Source: JAUVKA01 sp964465145
GTDB lineage: Bacteria; Bacteroidota; Bacteroidia; Bacteroidales; UBA12481
DNA length: 36,884 bases
Assembly: GCA_964465145.1 (NCBI GenBank)
Contig: CAYXJR010000046.1
Location: 1 to 36,884 of the forward strand
Reading direction: 5' to 3'
Shown here: positions 25,563 through 34,400 of the stretch, piece by piece
Position numbering within the stretch: position 1 is the first letter of the stretch
How the letters are laid out: each line of letters opens with the position of its first letter
Program-made: the position numbers and the translations under genes
The notes under the pieces: model-generated
Databases searched by the model: none
Told to the model about the DNA's origin: nothing
Seen by the model: only the letters and a program-made list of their open reading frames with translations

Positions 25563-27623
25563 ATGAAAAAGTTATTCGCTCTGATTATTACAGCAGCATT
25601 ATGCCAGCTTTCTAATGCCCAGGAAATGCTTGCCAGATGGTCCTTTGATCAAATCATTGAATCCACCGTATTAGAAGAAAGTACAGATAAGAACGATAAA
25701 ATTACCGGGTTCTTTGATCCCGTGACTGGAGTTAATAATGGCGCTATTCAGTTCGATGGATTTACTAGTTTCCTTTCAAGAGAAAAATTCGGACTAAACC
25801 TTCCTGAACAGTTTACCATAAACGCTTGGCTTTCATTAGAGTCGTATCCATGGTTTCGCTGTCCGGTATTTGATTTAAGGGCTGGAGAAAAGGAGGGAGT
25901 TCTTTTGGCCGTAAATAGGGATGGGAAGATTACAATGGGCATGGGAAAGCCAACAACATGGGTGGAAATAACCGGCCCGCAATTACCACTGAAAGAATGG
26001 ATTATGCTGAGCCTGGTAATTGATCAGGGAGGACCAGCAATATTGTATCTCAATGGAAAAAGAGTTGGTTTTGTTCAGGATAGCCCAATTCTCAGAGGGA
26101 CAAATAGTAGCAAGTTAACAATTGGGAGAAATGCCATTTTGGAGGAATGGTGGGATTATCAATATTCCGTTACTGATAAATTCTCATACATGGATGGGAA
26201 AATTGACGAAGTACTTGTTTTTGATGGTGCTCTGACACCTGAGGAAATTAAAAATCTATATAATGATTTTCTTCCCTTACCTATAGTTAGATCTGAACCG
26301 AGGGTTTTACCTTCTGGCCCGGTTGAACACGATGAGTTTGGTGCCTCTTATACCCGTTTGGATTATACAAAACAATGGGACAGGCTTTGGAGGGTTGGAG
26401 ATTACCCTGATGTGCTCGTTAGATTTGCAGATAACAACTGTCGTTTGGTTTTCTGGAGGGGAACCAGCTTTGTGCCTTGCTGGGTGACAGAAAATGGTAT
26501 CTGGTATACCAATGAGTGGTGCGAAACCTGGGGTGGGGATGTTACAAGTTGTGCGGAGCCCCTGATGGACAGAGATTGCAGGTTTAGCCACGTTAGGATT
26601 ATTGAAAATACACCAGCCAGAACTATAGTACACTGGAGATATGGCCTGGTGGATACTGAATATACCTTTGTTGCTAAGGATATTGACGGCAGAGGAGAGT
26701 GGGCGGATGAATATTACATTATTTATCCCGATGGGGTGGGGATCAGAAGAATTGATCTGCACTATTCCAATCCGCTGAGAAAACACGATTGGGAAGAGTC
26801 CATTGTTTTATTATCGCCAGGACAGCATCCTGATGATGTTATGCAGGATCCTGAGATCACCCTTGTGAATATGAGAGGAGAAAAATATGATTATTCCTGG
26901 CGGAATAATTTGCCCATTGAAATGACTGAGCCAGAAGGAGCTAACATCCATGTAGTGAACCTGAGAAGCCAGTACAAACCCTTTTACATTATTTCACCAG
27001 ATTCTTTCGAGTCGGTTGAAGGAAAATATGAATCACCCTTTTTCCGCACATATTCTGCGGCCCAAGGGATCAACTGGAGGCCTGATTCTGTTCCAAGCAT
27101 TTACGGCTGGTGGAACCACTGGCCAGTAACTCCAGTTCCCGGTGACGGCCGGTGGGTGGTAAATAATGACAGGGCTTCACATTTCAATCTCACCACCTTT
27201 ACCCAGTGGAAGGATTATTATATGGATGAAAGGGTAAAGACCAGGATCATGCTGCACGGGATGACTCAGGACAAACCAGAAGATTTAGTTCCTCTTGCCA
27301 AGAGTTGGCTGGAACCTCCTGAATTGCAATTGACAGAAGGTGAGGCAGTATATGAACCCGCTGAGAAAGCTTACATGATTAATAATTTAGGGAAGGCTGT
27401 TTTCGAAGGAAGACTAATAGCAAACCCAGATCATCCAGCCGTTAATCCTGCTTTCATTCTAAACAATGTCCGATTAGATAATCCAATCATCGAAGTAAAC
27501 GGCAAATCTCTTACACCTGGGAAAGATTTTCAATTTGGGACCGTAAAGGAGTTAAGTTACTGGAAGACAATAATTTGGATTAATGCTGTTTATGATAATG
27601 AAGCAGGACTAAGTATTCGTTGA
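25563..27623 (+). CDS. secreted LamG-domain protein with unnamed C-terminal domain
   Basis: A 686-residue protein with a signal peptide (1-20, ending QLSNAQ). The frame is open from 25497, but the ATG at 25563 gives the typical MKKLFAL leader. Residues about 22-230 form a LamG/ConA-like domain (ARWSFDQI opening, INAWLSLESYPWF, GKIDEVLVFDGALTPEEIKNLY ending). Residues about 245-600 are an unrecognised domain with EFGASYTRLDYTKQWDRLW, RLVFWRGTSFVP, WVTENGIWYTNEWCETWGG, VHWRYGLVDTEY and GWWNHWP, rich in Trp, Tyr and acidic residues. It may be a carbohydrate-active enzyme, but nothing proves it. It is followed after 26 bases by the membrane methyltransferase gene. Confidence 0.75.
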   Translation: MKKLFALIITAALCQLSNAQEMLARWSFDQIIESTVLEESTDKNDKITGFFDPVTGVNNGAIQFDGFTSFLSREKFGLNLPEQFTINAWLSLESYPWFRCPVFDLRAGEKEGVLLAVNRDGKITMGMGKPTTWVEITGPQLPLKEWIMLSLVIDQGGPAILYLNGKRVGFVQDSPILRGTNSSKLTIGRNAILEEWWDYQYSVTDKFSYMDGKIDEVLVFDGALTPEEIKNLYNDFLPLPIVRSEPRVLPSGPVEHDEFGASYTRLDYTKQWDRLWRVGDYPDVLVRFADNNCRLVFWRGTSFVPCWVTENGIWYTNEWCETWGGDVTSCAEPLMDRDCRFSHVRIIENTPARTIVHWRYGLVDTEYTFVAKDIDGRGEWADEYYIIYPDGVGIRRIDLHYSNPLRKHDWEESIVLLSPGQHPDDVMQDPEITLVNMRGEKYDYSWRNNLPIEMTEPEGANIHVVNLRSQYKPFYIISPDSFESVEGKYESPFFRTYSAAQGINWRPDSVPSIYGWWNHWPVTPVPGDGRWVVNNDRASHFNLTTFTQWKDYYMDERVKTRIMLHGMTQDKPEDLVPLAKSWLEPPELQLTEGEAVYEPAEKAYMINNLGKAVFEGRLIANPDHPAVNPAFILNNVRLDNPIIEVNGKSLTPGKDFQFGTVKELSYWKTIIWINAVYDNEAGLSIR

Positions 27624-27649
27624 TTAATTAAATTCCAAATTTATACACT

Positions 27650-28198
27650 ATGGAAAACTGGATCATTTTTGGGATATTAAGTGTGGGCATAATTTTCATA
27701 TCATGGCGAACATTATTAAATATCAGGAGTCATGGTTTTTACCGTTTCTTCGGCTGGGAGTTATTGCTCTGGCTTTTGGTCAATAATTTTAAGTTCTGGT
27801 TTAGTAATCCGCTAAGTATTAATCAGTTGATGTCATGGACATTACTTCTTTTTTCTTTATACCTCCTTATTGCCGGAATCCTTCTCATGAAGGAGGTTGG
27901 CAAGCCTGCTAATACCAGGGAAAGCAAAAATCTATATCAATTTGAGAAAACATCTCGACTGATCGACAGCGGGGTATTCCGATATATCAGACATCCTTTA
28001 TATGCTTCACTAATATATCTGACCTGGGGTATTTTCCTGAAGAATCCAACAATTATCCTTTTGTTTGTTGCACTGCTGGCATCAATTTTTTTCTACCTCA
28101 CAATGCTTTTTGATGAGAAAGAATGTATTGAATACTTTGGGGATGAGTATCGGGAATATATGAAATGCAGTAAGATGTTCATTCCTTTCATCTTTTAA
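27650..28198 (+). CDS. ICMT/PEMT-like integral membrane methyltransferase
   Basis: A 182-residue protein with about five hydrophobic segments (about 3-19, 36-50, 59-80, 117-130, 134-152). The signature SGVFRYIRHPLYAS (R114-H115-P116) followed by a C-terminal EKECIEYFGDEYREYMK is that of isoprenylcysteine carboxyl methyltransferase/phospholipid methyltransferase-like proteins, which bind S-adenosylmethionine at the membrane. Bacterial members have diverse and mostly unknown substrates. It starts 26 bases after the LamG gene, so it is probably transcribed with it. Confidence 0.85.
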   Translation: MENWIIFGILSVGIIFISWRTLLNIRSHGFYRFFGWELLLWLLVNNFKFWFSNPLSINQLMSWTLLLFSLYLLIAGILLMKEVGKPANTRESKNLYQFEKTSRLIDSGVFRYIRHPLYASLIYLTWGIFLKNPTIILLFVALLASIFFYLTMLFDEKECIEYFGDEYREYMKCSKMFIPFIF

Positions 28199-28207
28199 AA
28201 TCAAGCT

Positions 28208-28228
28208 GCAACCTGCAACAAGTAACCT
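28208..28228. repeat. short GCAACCT-type repeat
   Basis: Units GCAACCT, GCAACAA and GTAACCT, 10 bases after the methyltransferase stop. Same family as 8796-8844. Confidence 0.65.
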
Positions 28229-28238
28229 GCCTAAATCC

Positions 28239-28246
28239 TACCTTTG
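28239..28246 (+). promoter_or_regulatory. candidate -7 element TACCTTTG
   Basis: TACCTTTG is a full match to the Bacteroidota -7 consensus TAnnTTTG. A matching -33 TTTG is not visible. Its position would give a 5' leader of about 65 bases for the gene at 28319. Confidence 0.4.
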
Positions 28247-28318
28247 TTGGGAAAAATAGAGTAGTGAATTAATAATACTTTAATTTAGATTGCATTTTTA
28301 AACCTTGTCCGCACAGTC

Positions 28319-31300
28319 ATGAAAAAGTCAATTTTAACTGCCATATTCCGCATACTCGCATTGATTTCTTTAATTATTTCATTTTCATGCACTAAAGATT
28401 TAAAGGTTAGTCAAACCGGAGATACTGTAAGTCTTGAAAATGAACTGGTCAGCCTGCGTTTCGACCTTCATAATGGCTGCTACAACATCAGGAATCTGAA
28501 AAACGGCACCATTCCAATCAGTGGAGTGGCCCTTAGGATAAATGATTGGCCGTCCAACATTAAGGATGGCCGGATTACCTGGGAAAAGCACCGGGTGTCG
28601 GATGAAATGGGCAATGGGCTGGCCCTCGACCTCCTGATTGAGTCGAATGATCAACCCGGCATGGTATTCAGCTTTACACTTTATGAGGGCTCCGGGTTTT
28701 TTAACGTTTCAGCCGGGATTAAAAATACAGGGGAAAAGAGCGTACAGGTTAAAGAAATATATGTAATAGCTGATGGTAAAGTGTTTGATGGTGTTGATGT
28801 TACTCAGAACTTTGCCATGATCGACGGGTTTAGCGGGGGAGAACCGCTCGAATATGGCAGGAGGATGTACTTCCCCCTGACAAGGGAAAGGTCCCTGAAA
28901 TCGAGAAACAATATCCTCCTGACATTCGGAAATGATGAATTACGCAATACATTGGTTTTGGGAGGGCTTACCTACAGTGATTATGAAAAATATGCCTATA
29001 TCGAACAGTCACGCCGGATTGAACTGGAAAAGGGCCTTGATGATGCGGGCAGCCTGCTGTGCTACCTGAACCTGCCCGATGAAAAGCTGGATAATTCCAA
29101 TTCAGGTGAAAGCCTGTCACTGATGTTGGGGGATGAGAAAAAGACATGGCAGAATCATGAGTTCCGGTGTACCGAGACTGCAACCTCGGTAATGGGAAAG
29201 GACAAAATCATTATTGAGGCCAGAGGCCTGAAGCCTGGAAATCCATATTACCTGGGATTATCATGGTGGAGAGGGTTATGGCATGGCGACCGCAAGGACC
29301 ACAGGCAATCGATTATTGTTGAATACCTGGATGGAAATAATAGGGTGGAGGTGCCACTTGTTACGGACAAACTTCTGCCACGTTTTGACGGGCGCAATAA
29401 GGAAGATGTTGAGCAGCTTGAGATCCCCCTTCCTGAAAAAGCAATAGCCGCCGGGAAACTGAATATTATTATTGAAAAGACCCCGGATAATTACGAAAAC
29501 AGTGCCAACGACCCAAATGCATACCTGAGTGAAATATGGCTCCGCGATGGCAAGTCCAAGCCTCTGCTGCCTGACCAGTTCACTCAGATCAATGATTGCA
29601 AAAGGCCATTAAGAGAATTAACAGCCCAATTATTTGCCTCCGACCCTGTTGGTAAAAGGGTTGACCCGGGAGAAGTTTATATCCCCATGGATAAATTTTA
29701 TATCCAGGTCACGCAGCCGGATCCTTTCGTGGCACTGGAAAAATACGGGCAGGACGTTAGCAAAGCTCAAAAGGTTGATTTGAGCATGTATGATTTCCCG
29801 ACAGTTTGCCTCTGGTATGCCGAAAACAGCGGATATGGCGGCGGGGAAGCCGAAAACAACACTTTAGGGGCCGTGAATGAGATGAAAAAAATAGCTGAGA
29901 GGGGATTTCTCAAATACAGCAGGGCTGCTGTAAGATTGGTGCCGGATTCCTATATGCCCGACAATCAGCAGGGCTGGTGGGATGATGCCCACTGGCAGAG
30001 GGAGGTTGAAGTTCATAATGGAAGCAAAAACGGACGCTATGTCGAACCTTACGAGACCTCCGAAAAATGGGGCAGGGCAGTTACAGAGCTGGGAGGGATC
30101 CCACTGACTTATTTCCAGACCGGATTCAGGTCTGAGGACTATGCAAAAGCTTACCCGGAACATATGCTTTTCAATAAAACCTATGCCTGGAGAGGAGAGC
30201 CCCAGGATACTGCAAGCGAATTATTTACCTCCTGGAACCAGACCTGGGCACGCAATGGCAGGGTTTGGGGCTATGATTATACCGACCCCGACTTCCTCGC
30301 TCATATGAAGCAGGTATACAGAGATTTAGGTGCAGGTGGAGTAAAGGGACTGATGTTTGATTATCCCTTTTCAGGTTGGTCTTCCGGAGGAGGTATGGAA
30401 GACGAATATTCAACTACTGCAGCAGCTTATCGTACAATCTTCCGACTTCCACATGATGGATTGGGGCCGGGATCTTATGTGCATGAAAGAAATATGCAAA
30501 AAGGCAGCGATGTGTCAATCGGATATGTGGCTTCAATGCGTACCGAGAATGATACAGACGAGATGGATGCCACTACGGTTACCCGCTGCGGACTGAGGTG
30601 GTACAAAAACAGAGTTCTATATAACCAAGACACCGACTCGAAAAATATAGTACGCCTGGAAGGAAGCAGGGATAAGGTAAGGGCTGTCCTGACCATGGCC
30701 TATGTGACTACAGGCCGCTTATTGCTGGCAAACAGTTTTGCCCAGTTTTCAGATGAGACCTATTGGGATGTTACACGCACTTTCCCATATCATACGGAAA
30801 ACAAATCAGCCAGGCCTGTTGATGCATTTGTAAGTGAATATCCGATGGTCTATGATTTCGATGTGAATCCCCAATGGCATCAGCTTACCTTTTATAATGG
30901 TGATTTTGAGAATAATAAGACTATTGGCATCGATCTGGCCGGCCAGCCTGTAAACGGAGCTTTGGGCCTCAACACAGATGAATCGTATCATATTTATGAT
31001 TTTTGGAATGATAATTATGTAGGAAAATTTAAAGGCTCAAGCCGCCTGGAACAGGTTCTTCGACCGGGTGAGGCACGAATGATGTCGGTGCATGAAGTAC
31101 TTGACCGCCCCCAGGTAATATCAACAAACCGCCACATCATGCAGGGCTATCTTGATATTGAAAGCACTGAATGGAATGAAAAAAAGATGACATTATCCGG
31201 CACCAGCAAGGTAGTCGGAGAAGATCCTTATGTTATTACTTTGGCTGCTAATGGTTTTACCATGGAAAATGCAACAGCAAATGATAAGGATGCCAGGATC

Positions 31301-31393
31301 ACATTTTCAAAATCAGAAAATGAATTAATTAAGATTATAATTGAAAGGCCTGAAAATGAATCGATTGAATGGAAAATAAAATTCGTCAATTAG
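28319..31393 (+). CDS. large clan-D-like putative glycosidase lipoprotein
   Basis: A 1024-residue lipoprotein with leader ending IISFSC (C24). The first 250 residues form a mutarotase-like beta domain (LVSLRFDLHNGCYNIRN). A jelly-roll-like insert follows at about 285-415 (YYLGLSWWRGLWHGD). The central barrel has FPTVCLWYAEN, IPLTYFQTGFRSEDY, WGYDYTDPDFLAHM and GLMFDYPFSG (D681, a likely nucleophile position), then YVASMRTENDTDE, a possible acid/base region. The C-terminal beta domain has LRPGEARMMSVHEVLD, as in alpha-galactosidase-like enzymes. I recognise the GH27/36-like architecture but not a named family. It is located directly upstream of the GH27-M64 fusion, and a joint role on alpha-linked sugars is plausible. 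The coding sequence is GC-richer than its neighbours. Confidence 0.65.
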   Translation: MKKSILTAIFRILALISLIISFSCTKDLKVSQTGDTVSLENELVSLRFDLHNGCYNIRNLKNGTIPISGVALRINDWPSNIKDGRITWEKHRVSDEMGNGLALDLLIESNDQPGMVFSFTLYEGSGFFNVSAGIKNTGEKSVQVKEIYVIADGKVFDGVDVTQNFAMIDGFSGGEPLEYGRRMYFPLTRERSLKSRNNILLTFGNDELRNTLVLGGLTYSDYEKYAYIEQSRRIELEKGLDDAGSLLCYLNLPDEKLDNSNSGESLSLMLGDEKKTWQNHEFRCTETATSVMGKDKIIIEARGLKPGNPYYLGLSWWRGLWHGDRKDHRQSIIVEYLDGNNRVEVPLVTDKLLPRFDGRNKEDVEQLEIPLPEKAIAAGKLNIIIEKTPDNYENSANDPNAYLSEIWLRDGKSKPLLPDQFTQINDCKRPLRELTAQLFASDPVGKRVDPGEVYIPMDKFYIQVTQPDPFVALEKYGQDVSKAQKVDLSMYDFPTVCLWYAENSGYGGGEAENNTLGAVNEMKKIAERGFLKYSRAAVRLVPDSYMPDNQQGWWDDAHWQREVEVHNGSKNGRYVEPYETSEKWGRAVTELGGIPLTYFQTGFRSEDYAKAYPEHMLFNKTYAWRGEPQDTASELFTSWNQTWARNGRVWGYDYTDPDFLAHMKQVYRDLGAGGVKGLMFDYPFSGWSSGGGMEDEYSTTAAAYRTIFRLPHDGLGPGSYVHERNMQKGSDVSIGYVASMRTENDTDEMDATTVTRCGLRWYKNRVLYNQDTDSKNIVRLEGSRDKVRAVLTMAYVTTGRLLLANSFAQFSDETYWDVTRTFPYHTENKSARPVDAFVSEYPMVYDFDVNPQWHQLTFYNGDFENNKTIGIDLAGQPVNGALGLNTDESYHIYDFWNDNYVGKFKGSSRLEQVLRPGEARMMSVHEVLDRPQVISTNRHIMQGYLDIESTEWNEKKMTLSGTSKVVGEDPYVITLAANGFTMENATANDKDARITFSKSENELIKIIIERPENESIEWKIKFVN

Positions 31394-31413
31394 CCAATTC
31401 GTCAATAAACATT

Positions 31414-31453
31414 CCACCAATCCACCAATCCACCAATCTACAAATCCACCAAT
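31414..31453. repeat. CCACCAAT tandem repeat that includes the next gene's start codon
   Basis: Units CCACCAAT three times, CTACAAAT, then CCACCAAT. The final AAT plus G forms the ATG at 31452-31454. Read in reverse (ATTGGTGG) the unit differs from the ATTGGTAG phase of the GGTAGATT family by one base. No ribosome binding site is visible. Confidence 0.88.
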
Positions 31454-34400
31454 GTACATAACCGCCAAAAAATTAATAATAGCGATTTCCATCCTCCTCA
31501 ATATTGCTACATGCTATGCGCAGATCCTTGCGCCAACCCCGCCCATGGGCTGGAACAGCTGGAATTGTTTTCAGGGAAAAATTAGTGAACAACAGATAAA
31601 GGAAATTGCTGATGCTATGGTTAGTTCCGGAATGAGGGATGCAGGATATGTTTACCTCGTACTTGATGATGGCTGGATGGCTGCGGAAAGGGATGCCGAA
31701 AGCAGACTGCAGGCGGATCCGGTGAAATTCCCCAATGGGATGAAAGCTGTTGGTGATTACATCCACAGCAAGGGTCTGAAATACGGTATATACGAATGCC
31801 GGGGTTACCTTACTTGCCAGAGATTACCGGGGAGTTTCGAACATGAAGATATCGATATGGCCACTTTTGCTGAATGGGGTGTAGATTATATCAAACTCGA
31901 TGCTTGTTATGCAGAAAGAAATGGCCGACTGACGACCGAAGATCTTCAGATTTATAAGGATGCTATTGAAAAGACGGGCAGGCCAATGATTTTAAGTATT
32001 TCTGATTTTGGAAATGGTGCCTGGGTATGGGGAGGAAAGAATTATGGTCAGCTATGGCGTACCTCCTACGATATTTACCCGTGGATTGAGAATGTTTATC
32101 ATCATGCCGAAACATCCGGAGGCGACCTGCGGATTCATCCAGCATTCAATGGTCTTTGGCAGTTTGCCGGCCCGGGTTATTGGAACGATCCTGATATGCT
32201 CGAGATTGGGAATCTCAAATCAGAATTAGAAGATAAAATCCATATGAGCCTATGGTGTATGCTGGCTTCTCCATTAATGGCAGGAAATGACCTAAGGAAG
32301 ATGTCGGATACAGTAACTCAGGTGCTGATTGCTCCGGAAGTTATTGCAGTTAATCAGGATCCACGTGGACATCAGGGCTACAAGGTGTTTGATAATGGGA
32401 AACAGCAAGTTTATAATAAACCTCTGAGCGACGGAACAACCGCTATTCTACTTTTTAATAAAGATTCCGTTCCGGCAAATGTAAGCGTCAGCTGGCAACA
32501 GGTTGGTTTATCAGGCAAGCAGGCCGTAAGAGATATATGGGCAAGAAAAAACCTGGGAAAATTTAAAGATGGATTTACGGCCTATCAACTTCCTGAGCAT
32601 GGACAATATCTATTGAAAGTGGGTAAATCAGGATCTGATTTGGTAGCCGGGCCAATGCCAGTGCCTGAAGAAAAATATACTGCAACAAAGGATGGGTTTA
32701 GCTACTTGAGTGACTTGTATTACATCATGAAATATGGTGAAGCTCCGGTTAATGATAAGAGTACATCCGGAAAACCAATCAAATTGGACGGTGTGGGATA
32801 TGATAAAGGGATCTCTACTGTTAATGGTAGTATTCTGATATATAAACTCTCAGGAAACTCAAGCAGGTTCAGAGCTATGGTCGGGCTTGAGGATGAATAT
32901 TCAGGGAATGGAACAGGTAGATTTAAAGTGCTGAATGAGGACGCCTTTGGAGCCAGGGTTTTATTCGATAGTGGTTTGATTACTAAAGACTCTGCTGCAA
33001 AGCAAATCGATATAGATGTTAAAGGCTTGGATTGTCTGTTTCTGAAATTCGATAGTAAGGAGGAGGCTACAGGAAATTGGGCAAATGCCAGACTGGTGGG
33101 CTCCTGGGATGAACATAGGGTTTCCTATGATGATAAATATATCGATAGTCTGATCGGTAAAATGGAGCTCGTTCCGGTACGTGTTAATGGTGATAAGAAT
33201 AACAGGATCAACATTGTAATTGTTAACCGATGGGAAAAACGCGACGCAAAACCTTATAACAATCCGGGTATGCGCGAGGAGTTTATTGATGATGTAAACC
33301 GATCATTATTAGCAGCATTCACTCCGGGTGATCCTGCAGCACAAACTGCTTATGCTAATTATCAGCAGTTCTTTAATCTTTATGCTCTTTGGTGGCCGGG
33401 AACTCCTGAATGGAGAGATGGAGTTGAAACAGATCTTCTTGAGGCAATTCGTGATCGATTATTCCTTCCTTGGAAGGATGAACATACAGGATGGGTTACC
33501 TTTCTTGATATGCCGAACCGTGATGGTGGCGGCGGCGGTGCTGCCCGGAATATGGAAACCCGGACAGGTAATGCAGTTATTGTTGGTAATGGTATTGGAA
33601 AAATGCTGCATGAGATCTCGCATACATGTACTTCCATAGGGGATGAATATGCAGGATTCGCTACCGATACAATTACACATCCTGCTTATACCGTAACCAA
33701 GAATGTTAATCCCGAAACAATTAAATGGAGAGCCTGGATTGATGAAGGAACTCCTTTACCCACGCCTTATGAAAGGGAATATATTGATAAAATTGGAGCT
33801 TTTGAAGGTGCCCAGTATCATCTGCTTAACTATTATCGTCCAACTGCCCAGGGCTGTATAATGGGGGCAGGGGTGTTTGATAATACCGAGGAGATGTGTT
33901 CCGTTTGTGAACAACGATTATCCATGAGGGCGTACGAAATGGTTAATCCAATTGAGAATACAATTCCAAATGAAAATGAATTGAAGATTGAGCAAAAACA
34001 AAAAATTCATTTCTCTGTTTCACGAGTTAAGCCTGAGCCGGATACCCAGGAAATCAGGTGGATACTTAATGGAAAAGTGATTGCTGATGGTGTGGATCAG
34101 TTGGATGTTTCTCTTGAGCCGGGTCAAGCTTATGAACTCGTTTATACTCTCAGGGATACAACATCAATGATAAGGGAGGACCCTCCCTACGGACAATTCC
34201 CTTACCGTGAGCGGCGATGGAGAATAAATCCCGGGATAACATTAGAAACAGAGCCTTATACCTTTGTTTGGGAGAATAGTAATCATACTGGCCTTGAAGG
34301 ACATCGTTATAAGGCAGAAAAAGCAAGTTTCACATCTGAAGAGGCAGAAGTAATTGATTTTGGAGGTGCGAGTGAACAGGTTTATCTACAATTAAACAAA

